Shown here in pieces: positions 1 through 9,986 of a stretch of DNA of 41,548 bases. A model generated the notes under the pieces. It saw only the letters and a program-made list of their open reading frames with translations. It had not been told where the DNA came from and searched no databases. This stretch comes from Desulfobacterales bacterium (GTDB lineage Bacteria; Desulfobacterota; Desulfobacteria; Desulfobacterales; JANQIE01): positions 1 through 41,548 of the forward strand of contig JANQIE010000143.1 of the NCBI GenBank assembly GCA_028282295.1. Reading direction: 5' to 3'. A program made the translations under genes and the position numbers. Numbering within the stretch: position 1 is the first letter of the stretch; each line of letters opens with the position of its first letter.

Positions 1-441
1 GTAACCGGTGAAAAACATGGCGATCCACCATGCGTTGAGACGGGTGAGCTCTTCCCGCCTTTTTACTACCTTGATAGGCGCTTCAAGCCACCTATCAGTA
101 TTAATATATGGAAAATTTTCCTTGTATCACTCCTATAGCCTGGAAAAATTTCCACCGAAATAAATATTAATTGACAAAAATGGAAAAGTGTTTGTAGATT
201 TTTACATATATTGCCTATACAAAACTTTGAGATGGAAAACAATACCAAATTCAGGCTCAACCCGAAGCTTTACGTTATCATCACTACGCTTACCGTATAG
301 AGCAAGTGTATTGCGATTGGATTGTCCGCTATATCCGTTTTCATAAAGCGAAGAAACACCCTATAGATATGGGTAAAACGGACAGCGAGAATTTTCTTTC
401 TCACTTGACGGTTATTAACCCGGCAATTAAATATACAAATA
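1..441. other. AT-rich stretch with no recognised gene
   Basis: This stretch is distinctly AT-richer than most of the window. Short open frames exist on the minus strand, but none has a convincing ribosome-binding site or a recognisable motif. It lies immediately 3' of an IS630-type transposase remnant and is probably decayed mobile-element or intergenic DNA. Confidence 0.4.
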
Positions 442-770
442 TTAAGCAGCATTAAAAATTTTAGGGTGCTTGAAGTATCTCCTAACACGTCCAGGCAATT
501 TTTGAAGTGTTCTCAAATGTGAGATTGCTTTACGTTTAAGTTCCTGCTTTGTTCTGGCTGGAACACCGGCGTGGACGCCATCTTTTAAATCGCAGTTGAA
601 TTATTCATCCGGATTCAATTCTGGTGAATACGATGGAAGAAAGAAAAGCTCGATTTCATTTCCATGTTCTTTGAGCCAGTCTTTGACGATGTACTATGAT
701 GAACTTCCAAATTGTCCACAATCAGAAATGTTTTCCTGTCAGCGTCCTTGATCAGATAATCTCAGCGAGC
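442..770 (-). pseudogene. IS630-family transposase, C-terminal remnant
   Basis: Reading the minus strand from about 770 down to the stop at 442-444 gives a DDE transposase C-terminus in pieces. A segment with the catalytic Asp in LIVDN is followed by a frame change near 695. Next comes the IS630 hallmark SYSPELNPDE with the catalytic Glu, and then a basic helical tail ending KHPKIFNAA. An in-frame stop sits directly after the NPDE motif, where a Tyr or Trp codon would be expected. The N-terminal two thirds are absent. The gene is therefore dead through truncation, a frameshift and a nonsense codon. The assignment to IS630 rests on the PELNPxE motif and its spacing from the upstream Asp. Confidence 0.8.
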
Positions 771-787
771 CCTTAGCCGAATAGCTT

Positions 788-929
788 GTGTCCATCCGGA
801 AATATTAGATTTTGGTTCCTGGCAAGGCCCGAGCATTTTTAAAACCGTAGGCATAGCGAGCTATTCCGAGGATTTTAAAAATGCGAGAACGTCGCCAGGG
901 GCCAAAAGATGCTATTTCCGGATGAGCAC
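788..929. repeat. MITE-like inverted-repeat element, copy 1
   Basis: This 142-bp element starts GTGTCCATCCGGAAATA and ends CTATTTCCGGATGAGCAC, so its termini are imperfect inverted repeats. Inside, GAGCATTTTTAAAA on the left pairs with TTTTAAAAATGCGAG on the right. No coding capacity is seen. Related copies lie at 1816-1979 and 3226-3334 in the opposite orientation, and at about 29480-29587 in this orientation. Its right end overlaps the stop codon of the frameshifted CHAP gene. Confidence 0.8.
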
Positions 930-1614
930 TAAGTAGAAACAAACCCCTTTATTCGATTGTCGTCGAGTGCAAAAGATCGTCTTACAACCTTGTCACCAAC
1001 ATTCCCCTCAATTGTATGGACTCTGCCATTTTCAACTTTTTCCACAATACCGCTATGATAGTAATCCGGTTTTTTTCCGGACTCAGTGTTAAAATGATCA
1101 GATCACCAGGCTTGATTTGGGCACTCGGATTTTGAACGCTGCCAACGGCCAGCCATTTATCATTTTTCTCCGCCCATTTTTTTATTTTTGCGGAATCACC
1201 GTCATAGGAATCCTGCCAGGGGGCTTTGCCCATGACTTTGTTGCATATGTGGGTCGCAAATTCCGAGCACCATGCCCGCTGTGTTTTGGTGTACATCCCC
1301 GATGAGTTATCATTGCCGACGTGTTTTAAGGCTTCGGCCACGATGACCTGGCCGGGACCGGTATTGGATTGTCCGGAGGTTATTGGCTCGGGTTGATGGG
1401 CAACCTTGGTCGTGCCGGTTTCAAAATTCGACGCGGGGAAATTGTCGGGTAAAAAAGACCGCGTCTTGGGTTGGTATTGGATCATCGCCAGCAAGCCGCC
1501 CAAACCGGCTTGTTTGAAAAGGTTGCGCATTGAGCTTGAATTAAAATGGCGGGAAAACCGGTGGTGGTTTGCCATATGCAGATGTCTTGAAGAGAAATCG
1601 GAGAATAATTTCAT
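929..1614 (-). pseudogene. CHAP-type amidase-like protein, frameshifted
   Basis: The start at 1614 follows AAGGATCCCACC. The product has a basic N-terminus, a low-complexity linker and then a CHAP/NlpC-type domain: VAEALKHVG, the nucleophile region RAWCSEFATHIC, and PGDLIIL. The frame then runs to a stop at 982, but the conserved end of the domain (YYHSGIVEKVENG, then HTIEGNVGD and NRIKGF) continues in another frame to a TAG at 929-931. The frame change falls in the run of seven A residues on the coding strand (1070-1076); eight would restore the protein. The His of HSGIV is the expected catalytic base. It could be a true pseudogene, a phase-variable homopolymer or a sequencing error. The likely role would be peptidoglycan amide cleavage. 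Confidence 0.75.
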
Positions 1615-1815
1615 GGTGGGATCCTTTCCGGCTAAGTTGGCGATCTGCTTGCGCGAATGATCTTTGAAGACCGAAGCATATTCACAATATTTATATTTAA
1701 TATCGCGTAAACAACTCCGGGGAGTCAATCGGGGATTCCCTGACTTTAGCCTGTGAAAAACCTGAATTGGGCAGTGGATTTGGATAATTGGATGTATTTT
1801 GTCGAAGGAGGGCTA

Positions 1816-1979
1816 GTGCCCATCCGGAAATAGCACCTTTTGGCCCCCGGCGGCGTTCTCGCATTTTTAAAATAATGGCGGAGCCATTCACGTTCTTACG
1901 ACATAGCCCGCTATGCCTGCGGTTTTAAAAATGCTCGGGCCTTGCCGGGAACCAAAATCTACTATTTCCGGATGGGCAC
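1816..1979. repeat. MITE-like inverted-repeat element, copy 2
   Basis: This 164-bp copy is in inverted orientation relative to 788-929. Its ends are GTGCCCATCCGGAAATAG and CTATTTCCGGATGGGCAC, a perfect 18-bp terminal inverted repeat. It carries an internal segment (AATGGCGGAGCCATTCACGTTCTTACG) that reappears in the 29.5-kb copy. It sits directly after the stop codon of the DAC-like gene (1983). Confidence 0.85.
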
Positions 1980-1982
1980 GAG

Positions 1983-3194
1983 CTAATTGATTCTTGCATC
2001 CATTGAAACGCTGCAATCCGGCCAGCAGAGGATGGTTTTGGGATTTTTGCGTGTTAAACCGCGAATGGGGCCGTCCTGCGAAATAACAAATCCGACCGTC
2101 CCCGGACAGGCGCCGACAAAGTTGATGGTGGAGCTGTGGCGCGTGCCGAATTCGGTTGTTTTCACCGGCTGACCGCCGCCGCCGTAGCCGTCCGGACCGA
2201 TGACGACATCGCCTTTCCACGGGCGGGCCTTCAGGGTCGAACCGAAGGAGACCACTTCAAATTGATCGGTCAACAGGACCGCGCCGTCGATGGACGCCAG
2301 TTGGGCGATGACTTTGAGCCGGTCGGATATAAAATTGTTCAGGGCGATCTCCACCAGGAACCGGGCCGGAATACTCGGGTTCAAGGCGAGTTGCTCCGTC
2401 ATCAATTCGTCGATGCGCAGGCTGTTTTCAAACGACAGCCGCCGGATATATTCACCGGCGTACCTGGCACGTAAATGCTCGGGAATGATCAGCAGGGTCC
2501 CCCCATGGCCCCGCATGGACGCCTCGGCAATCAGGTAGCCGAGCGAGTCGCGGAAAATCTGCCAATAGGTTTGGCCGTATTTCTGATAACCGGCGTTGTG
2601 TTTGAGGCAGGCCGCAAGATGATTGCCCATGGCGCGTGAGTTGAACGGCGAGGGCACAGCCGGAATGAACTTGCCGTCCACGAAACGGCCGATTTGCATC
2701 AGGCCGCGGCTCAACGCCAGGGAACCGGCGGTGCCGGCGGTGACGATAAAGATATCGGGCCGGCCTTTGTTGAAATCGCCGATCTCGACCGGGATATCTT
2801 CAAAGTTGCGTTCCTGGGGGCCGTAGTAATAGGCGCCCCAGATGGTGTAGTCGTTTGACTGCGGACGTGCCGGGCCGACGATCAGGGCGGTCGCCTCCGG
2901 GTCGAACGCGGTGGCCAGTTTGGCGATGGAGGCGACGGTAAAAGGGATATTCTGGTGGAACCGCAGGGTTTGCTTCAGCACATCATCGGTGGTTTCCCAT
3001 TTGGGCAACAACCCGACGGCAAAGGTGATGGCGCGTTCTTCCTCTCGTTTGAGACTGGCAAGAAACGCCGTTTCGACGAGGGTCTTGATCGCATCGATGG
3101 CGGGCACCGGTTTCTGCTCGCGTCCGCGATGGGGATGTTTCTGATCCAGAATCCAGGCACGCTGGATATCCTGAAAGATACCGGTCTCAAACAT
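1983..3194 (-). CDS. Diadenylate cyclase-like (DisA_N/DAC-type) protein with N-terminal extra domain
   Basis: This is a 403-aa protein. The C-terminal third carries both signature blocks of the DAC cyclase fold: DGA at residues 303-305 within ASIDGAVLLTD, and GTRHS at 350-354 followed by a hydrophobic strand (TVGFVIS). In canonical enzymes these are DGA and GTRHR, and they build the ATP site for c-di-AMP synthesis. Here the last Arg is Ser, so activity is uncertain. The N-terminal ~280 residues, soluble and without membrane segments, probably form a sensor domain; several such domains precede DACs in bacteria and I cannot say which this is. A stop codon 21 nt upstream limits the start, and no good ribosome-binding site is seen. 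MITE copies lie just before and just after the gene. Confidence 0.7.
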   Translation of the reverse strand: MFETGIFQDIQRAWILDQKHPHRGREQKPVPAIDAIKTLVETAFLASLKREEERAITFAVGLLPKWETTDDVLKQTLRFHQNIPFTVASIAKLATAFDPEATALIVGPARPQSNDYTIWGAYYYGPQERNFEDIPVEIGDFNKGRPDIFIVTAGTAGSLALSRGLMQIGRFVDGKFIPAVPSPFNSRAMGNHLAACLKHNAGYQKYGQTYWQIFRDSLGYLIAEASMRGHGGTLLIIPEHLRARYAGEYIRRLSFENSLRIDELMTEQLALNPSIPARFLVEIALNNFISDRLKVIAQLASIDGAVLLTDQFEVVSFGSTLKARPWKGDVVIGPDGYGGGGQPVKTTEFGTRHSSTINFVGACPGTVGFVISQDGPIRGLTRKNPKTILCWPDCSVSMDARIN

Positions 3195-3225
3195 CGGCTT
3201 GGGGGTGCATCGTTAAGGTTAGGTG

Positions 3226-3334
3226 GTGTCCATCCGGAAATAGCATCTTTTGGCCCCTGGCGGCGTTTTTGTGTTTTAAAAAAAATACCCGGGCCTTTGC
3301 CGGGAACCAAAACCTGCTGTTTTCGGATGGGCGC
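3226..3334. repeat. MITE-like inverted-repeat element, copy 3 (shortened)
   Basis: This copy is about 109 bp and has the orientation of copy 2. It starts GTGTCCATCCGGAAATAGC and ends TTTCGGATGGGCGCC. The centre is deleted and replaced by an A-rich run. It lies about 30 bp upstream of the DAC-like gene, so it may occupy that gene's promoter region. Confidence 0.75.
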
Positions 3335-3437
3335 CGGGTGGCAAACAGCCGTCGGTTATTAAATCGGATGAAGGGTCGTATTTCCTTAGGGACCCAGATG
3401 TAAATGTACTTTGGGACATTTTATTTTTTCCGCGGCC

Positions 3438-4130
3438 CTAATATCGCCACGCAGCCACGATAAAATAAATCCCGACGCCGATCATGACCAGCGCACCGAG
3501 TTGATAGATTTTAGCCCGTGCTTTGAGCCAGCCCAGGTCGACGAGTTTCGCCACCAGGAAAAGCGCCGGTATGGTGCCCAGGCCGAATGCGGCCATCAGC
3601 GCCATGCCGGCAACAATACCCGCGCCGATATGCGGTGCCTCCATTCCGGCCCGTGCGGCGCCCAGCAGGGCGGTGTACACCGGCCCACACGGCAGCAGGC
3701 CCAGCAGCAGGCCGATGGGAAAATACGCGGCCGTGGTCGCCGATTGCGACAAATGGGCGATCTTTTTGGCGATCAAGCCGCCGGGGCTGTAATTCAGACC
3801 GAATATCTTGCCCAGGGGCACCCAACCGGTCATGGCCAGTCCCATGCAGACGATCATACCGCCGGTCAGAAACAGCGCCCCTTTTTGCAGGACGGTGATA
3901 TGGGCGGCCACCATGGTAAAGGAACCGGTGGCGGCCATGAGGCCGCCGAGCACCATGTAGGTCAGCGTGCGCCCGCCGTGGTACAAAAGCTGGGGCACCA
4001 GCAGCGGACGACCGTTCAGACTCAAGGTCAGGGAGACCACCAACGGACCGCACATGCCGATGCAATGGCCGAAGCCGATGGCAAAGCCGGTGGACAGATA
4101 GGCGATCAGCAGGCCGCTAGTAGACGACAT
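3438..4130 (-). CDS. TauE/SafE-family (DsbD_2-like) integral membrane protein
   Basis: This is a 230-aa protein with about six hydrophobic segments. It begins with the family signature GFGHCIGMCGPLV and has a second motif, LLGLLPCGPVYTALLGA. This two-Cys, two-Pro arrangement is typical of the short DsbD-like or 'sulfite exporter TauE/SafE' proteins found beside cbb3 oxidase and copper-handling genes, where they are thought to move metal or reductant across the membrane. Its start overlaps the end of the upstream FixH-like gene by 14 bp, so the two are likely translated together. The actual substrate cannot be told from sequence. Confidence 0.85.
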   Translation of the reverse strand: MSSTSGLLIAYLSTGFAIGFGHCIGMCGPLVVSLTLSLNGRPLLVPQLLYHGGRTLTYMVLGGLMAATGSFTMVAAHITVLQKGALFLTGGMIVCMGLAMTGWVPLGKIFGLNYSPGGLIAKKIAHLSQSATTAAYFPIGLLLGLLPCGPVYTALLGAARAGMEAPHIGAGIVAGMALMAAFGLGTIPALFLVAKLVDLGWLKARAKIYQLGALVMIGVGIYFIVAAWRY

Positions 4131-4581
4131 CGAAGATAAAGTCGGTGGTGCCGATCCCCGGACACGTTACCGAAGCACGCCAGGTACGCCGTCCGCTTTT
4201 GCACCGCACGATGACTCCCCGGCCCTGATAAACGCCGTTGCCTATGGATTTGAGCTGAACCTGATTTTTGCCCATGTTCATGCCGGGCATGCCCAGATCG
4301 ATGTACGGTGGTTTATCCATGGCCGGCGCCCCTTCAAAGGTGACCCGGAACGTCAGATCGGTCATCGCCGTTACCGGCCGCGGGGTCACCATCAAGATTA
4401 CTTTGTGACCGCCCAGGGTCTGTTGGCAATCACCCTGGTGCAGATCGCAGTTGATCAAAACCCGGTATTTATCGGCTGCAAAAGCCCGGTCGGCCGGAAT
4501 CCAGCCGGTCCCGAACAGCAGCATGAGCAGACCAAACAAAACCACTTTCAATAGATCGACGGCAAGTAATTTACCATGCAT
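4117..4581 (-). CDS. FixH/YtkA-like exported protein
   Basis: The start at 4581 was chosen because AGAGGAATCGCA precedes it; longer frames upstream lack such a site. The 154-aa product has an N-terminal hydrophobic segment ending PADRAFAA, so it is exported or anchored by its N-terminus. It then has a single beta-sandwich-like domain with a methionine-rich loop (GMPGMNMGK) and the pattern GNGVYQGRGVI, both typical of FixH/YtkA-type domains. Such proteins assist copper or cytochrome oxidase assembly. The TauE/SafE-like gene overlaps its 3' end, which strengthens the idea of a metal or cofactor assembly pair. No oxidase genes are visible here. Confidence 0.7.
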   Translation of the reverse strand: MHGKLLAVDLLKVVLFGLLMLLFGTGWIPADRAFAADKYRVLINCDLHQGDCQQTLGGHKVILMVTPRPVTAMTDLTFRVTFEGAPAMDKPPYIDLGMPGMNMGKNQVQLKSIGNGVYQGRGVIVRCKSGRRTWRASVTCPGIGTTDFIFDVVY

Positions 4582-4616
4582 TGCGATTCCTCTTAGGTAA
4601 GCAGTACATTTACTTT

Positions 4617-4967
4617 TTACTTTTGACGCATGAGCATCGGGCCGAGCGGGCGCCCCCCGAACAGGTGCATGTGCAGGTGAAAAACCTCCTGGCCGCCGTC
4701 CTTGTTGCAATTGATCAACAACCGGTAACCGTTTTCAGCCACCCCTTGCTCGGCGGCGATCTTTTGCGCCACCAGGACCATATGGCCGATCAGCAACTTG
4801 TCTTCTTCCTTGATGTCGTTGACGGTGGGAATTTCCTTGTTCGGCACGATCAGGATGTGAACCGGCGCCTGGGGCTGAATATCGCGAAAAGCGGTCACCT
4901 GATCATCCTGATAAACCATATCCGACGGGATTTCCTTGTTGATGATTTTACTGAAGATCGTAGCCAT
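4617..4967 (-). CDS. HIT (histidine triad) family nucleotide hydrolase/transferase
   Basis: This is a 116-aa protein of normal HinT length. It has the catalytic triad HLHMH at residues 97-101, the N-terminal [11 protein letters not shown] and the strand APVHILIVP. HinT enzymes hydrolyse purine nucleoside phosphoramidates in the cytoplasm. The start at 4967 follows a strong AAAGGAGGAACGG ribosome-binding site. It is 35 bp upstream of the FixH-like gene on the same strand and may share its transcript, though no functional link is obvious. Confidence 0.93.
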   Translation of the reverse strand: MATIFSKIINKEIPSDMVYQDDQVTAFRDIQPQAPVHILIVPNKEIPTVNDIKEEDKLLIGHMVLVAQKIAAEQGVAENGYRLLINCNKDGGQEVFHLHMHLFGGRPLGPMLMRQK

Positions 4968-5159
4968 CCGTTCCTCCTTTGAGTTCGAATTTGCAATGTT
5001 GCTTGATTGCAGGCGCCGCGTACAGCGGGCGATGAAGCGATAACCGGCATTTCCGAATGGACCTTTCTTAAAGGAATCGGCCGCGATTTTCAAGGCTTAC
5101 GGTAAAGACGGCAGGGAAAGCGTCGTTGGAAATCAAAAGAGCCAAAAAGGTTCATATCG

Positions 5160-5289
5160 TTTTGATTCCGGACCCCGGCCTTCGCCGGGGTGACGGGAAT
5201 AGGGGGGCACTTTGCTTGAGAACTGTTTGATTCGGACACCGACTTTCGCTGCGGTGACGCGACTAGGGGACTACTTTACCCGACAACTG
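5160..5289. repeat. Two degenerate ~65-bp tandem copies within a gene-free gap
   Basis: Between the HIT gene and the hybrid kinase (4968-5369) there is no gene. Two diverged copies of about 65 bp follow each other, at 5160-5224 and 5225-5289. Each starts TTTGATTC, contains a palindrome of the CCCCGGC-TTCGCCGGGGTGACG type and ends GACAACTG or GAGAACTG. The palindrome is the same short element found at 34678 and in the 40.6-41.4 kb array. Confidence 0.6.
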
Positions 5290-5323
5290 TAAAGCGCTAA
5301 ATTAGTATCGAGACGGGCAACCT

Positions 5324-5369
5324 AATTTCAAGTTTCAAGTTTCAAGTTTCAAACCTCAAACCTCAAACC

Positions 5370-5373
<4 letters not shown>
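5324..5373. repeat. 7-bp microsatellite
   Basis: TTTCAAG units switch into CCTCAAA units. The array runs into the stop codon of the hybrid kinase (TGA at 5370-5372 on the minus strand). A similar heptanucleotide array on the other strand is at 18207-18253. Confidence 0.8.
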
Positions 5374-7676
<2,303 letters not shown>

Positions 7677-7879
7677 AAAAATCGTTTACTTTGTGTCCAC
7701 CACGGACACGACCTCGCAGACATTTCCGTGACCGCATTCGGCCCCCGTGAGTCGATCTTTTCGAGGGAAGGTAATTATTTGGAGTATCGGCAAAATCGGG
7801 CGTGAGCTTGAGCAGCCGGGCCGCGCCATCAACCATCCCGTGTCCATTCAAAATCTTTTGTTTTTGGATGGGTACCATA

Positions 7880-8176
7880 CTAATATTTGTGTTTGAGGCC
7901 GTGCGCCTCCTTGAATTTATGCCATTCATCGTGGTCCACGACGCCGTCTTGGTTCAGATCAAGCGCCGTAAAAACCGTTGGCTGGGCCTGGGGAAAGAAC
8001 TGTTTAAACTCATCCCGGCGCACCATGCCGTCATCATCGCTGTCGATATCACCGAAATGGGCGTTGAACTGTTGCGGATCGGGTAAATTCGGGCCATGCG
8101 GCATTTTGGACGTTGTTTCGCAACCAGCAACTACCAAGAGGGCGCCTGCCAGTGCACACCATAAAAAATGTTTCAT
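7880..8176 (-). CDS. EF-hand lipoprotein
   Basis: This is a 98-aa protein with a lipoprotein signal peptide (lipobox LVVAGC), so it is membrane-anchored outside the cytoplasm. Two EF-hand loops follow: DIDSDDDGMVRRDEF and DLNQDGVVDHDEW. Both have acidic residues at loop positions 1, 3, 5 and 12, so calcium binding is plausible. The start follows AGGAGGAAAAACGC. It lies 107 bp downstream of the exported nickel SOD gene on the same strand, so the two may be co-transcribed. The partner and role are unknown. Confidence 0.88.
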   Translation of the reverse strand: MKHFLWCALAGALLVVAGCETTSKMPHGPNLPDPQQFNAHFGDIDSDDDGMVRRDEFKQFFPQAQPTVFTALDLNQDGVVDHDEWHKFKEAHGLKHKY

Positions 8177-8283
8177 GCGTTTTTCCTCCTATGTGTAACC
8201 TGTTGATGTAACCGGTTTTCAGATACGTTGCCCGCCTTGGCGGTGCCTGCAGGCCTCGCCTTATGTGCGGACACCGTCTGGCT

Positions 8284-8736
8284 TCAGTATTTGTGAGCGT
8301 GGCCAAAATACAGCTTTTCAAATTTCTGCTGTAAAGCCCTTATGTTTTTGACGTGGGCCGTGTCGGTGGTCTGCTTGCATTTCATGGCGGCGATCAGGAT
8401 CTGATGCAACAGGGTCAGCTTCTCGGTATACTTTTTGGTCTGGGGCTTGATCCGTTGCGTCATAAAGTACTGGGTCACAATGTGCTGAATCTCAGTGGCG
8501 TGTTTTTCCTTGTTTGCCACCCAGCGCGCGATCTGGTTATGGTTGATGACGCCGGCCCGGCTCAAGTCGGTGATCTGTTGCATGGCCTTTTCGATGGTCA
8601 GGGTGTGTTCGTGCATCAGTTTGGCTCGCAATGCGTCGTCATAGATGCCGCACGGCACTTCACAGTGGGCCGCGGCACTGACCGCGAAACCGGCAAGCAG
8701 CACGGCAGCCAGAATTCCTGTTCGTAAGCTCTTCAT
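8284..8736 (-). CDS. sodN: Nickel superoxide dismutase (SodN-like) with Sec signal peptide
   Basis: This is a 150-aa precursor. Residues 1-23 form a classic signal peptide ending in Ala-Ala-Ala. The mature chain would start H24-C25-E-V-P-C29-G-I-Y-D, which matches the nickel hook HCxxPCGxYD of NiSOD. In that enzyme the free N-terminal amine and His1, plus Cys2 and Cys6, bind nickel and disproportionate superoxide. The remaining ~120 residues are helical and fit the four-helix-bundle subunit (about 117 residues in known enzymes). Known NiSODs are mostly exposed by a dedicated SodX protease or after a short propeptide; here signal peptidase alone would create the hook. A strong ACAAGGAGG precedes the start at 8736. 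No sodX-like gene is adjacent. Confidence 0.9.
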   Translation of the reverse strand: MKSLRTGILAAVLLAGFAVSAAAHCEVPCGIYDDALRAKLMHEHTLTIEKAMQQITDLSRAGVINHNQIARWVANKEKHATEIQHIVTQYFMTQRIKPQTKKYTEKLTLLHQILIAAMKCKQTTDTAHVKNIRALQQKFEKLYFGHAHKY

Positions 8737-8898
8737 GTGAACCTCCTTGTGGGGTTGGCGTTCCAAATGACCGGTATTTAAACTTGCAAAGTAAAATGAA
8801 TGATTAATTTATAGTAAACAGTAATTATTGAATTGCCACCATTGAGGGGCGAAAAGTGGCAACCGCCGCACGGCGGCAACCAATGCAGGCCAAGGCCC

Positions 8899-9720
8899 AT
8901 GTCTGAGTTTGAATCCCACCATCTGGAATTTGACGGTCGGTTTTTATACGCCGAGTCGGGCGGTGACGGGCTGCCGCTGCTCTTTTGTCACGGCATGTGG
9001 TGCCACAGCGGCCAACTGCGCCCGATCATGCGGACACTCACCGGCGAATTTCAAACGATTGCGTTTGATTTCAGGGGCCATGGCCGCAGTTGCGATTCAA
9101 ACCGCCCCTGGACCATTGAAACCGCCGGGCGCGATATTGTGCGGGTGATGGATGCCCTTGGCATCGAGCGGGCCGCCATCGCCGGTTACAGCATGGGCGG
9201 CATGGCCGCCTTGCATACCGCCTTGAGCGCGCCGGACCGTGTCGCGTCCTTGATCCTGATCAGCACCTCGGCCGCGGCCGAACATTTCCAGCGGCGCCTG
9301 GAAATCAAGACCTTGTTGATGACATTGGGGTTTACCGGGCCGACAAGCTTCATTGTCCGCCAGGCCGCCCGGGCCCTGTACACCCGCCGGTTCCAGAAAG
9401 CCCGTCCCGAGGCGGTTTCCGAGTGGTGCGAGCATGTGTTGTCCATGTCCAGACCGGCGCTTGTGAACGCGCTCGAAGCGGTCGGGACGCGGCCGTCGGT
9501 AATGGACCGCCTGCCCGGCATCGCTTGCCCGGCGTTGATTCTCATTGGTGAGCAGGACATTATCGCCACCCCCGGACATTCCCGCCAGATGGCCGCCCTT
9601 TTACCGGCCGCCCGGCTAACGCCGGTGCCGCAGGTCGGCCACGCCCTGCCTTTTGAAAAACCGCGACTCGTTGCCGATCAAACCCGTTTGTTTTTGACCT
9701 CCCATCGCATGGCGGCCTGA
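8899..9720 (+). CDS. Alpha/beta hydrolase
   Basis: This is a 273-aa protein with the full alpha/beta-hydrolase signature. It has the oxyanion HG motif (CHGMW, ~30-34), FDFRGHGRS (57-64), nucleophile Ser98 in GYSMGG, Asp220 in LIGEQD and His248 in VGHALP. It is cytoplasmic, with no signal peptide. The start at 8899 begins the conserved region; an upstream in-frame start at 8833 exists but adds a low-complexity stretch, and neither has a strong ribosome-binding site. Family members include lactonases, esterases and C-C bond hydrolases, and the substrate cannot be told. It stands alone between the nickel SOD and the large phospholipase cluster. Confidence 0.9.
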   Translation: MSEFESHHLEFDGRFLYAESGGDGLPLLFCHGMWCHSGQLRPIMRTLTGEFQTIAFDFRGHGRSCDSNRPWTIETAGRDIVRVMDALGIERAAIAGYSMGGMAALHTALSAPDRVASLILISTSAAAEHFQRRLEIKTLLMTLGFTGPTSFIVRQAARALYTRRFQKARPEAVSEWCEHVLSMSRPALVNALEAVGTRPSVMDRLPGIACPALILIGEQDIIATPGHSRQMAALLPAARLTPVPQVGHALPFEKPRLVADQTRLFLTSHRMAA

Positions 9721-9792
9721 CCGGCGGCGTCCAACACTACATCTTAAACGGGCGTGTTGACACCAGGTTCAGCTATTGTTATGGTTTCGCCG

Positions 9793-9832
9793 CAAAAAGC
9801 GAAATCCGGCCGTTCTTTGTTCGCGCTTTTTG
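9793..9832 (+). terminator. Possible stem-loop terminator after the hydrolase gene
   Basis: An imperfect inverted repeat, CAAAAAGCGAA with TTCGCGCTTTTTG, lies about 75 bp past the hydrolase stop and ends in a T-rich strand. Two extra bases interrupt the stem, so this is tentative. The rest of the 9721-9986 gap shows no gene. Confidence 0.3.
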
Positions 9833-9986
9833 TAACAGGCTCCACCTTTGCTCCAAACCGAGCTCCAAGTTCCACCGTAACAAAATGTGTATTAAAGCCC
9901 GGTCTCGATTTTTGTTGATCCGCGTGAGACCGAAGCCGGGTTTAACGCGGGCTGCGCGGCCGCCCCAACATGCATACGGGTGATCG

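Noticed and set aside
66-488. Small minus-strand proteins
   Set aside because: No ribosome-binding sites or motifs; the second frame overlaps the IS630 remnant in the wrong frame.
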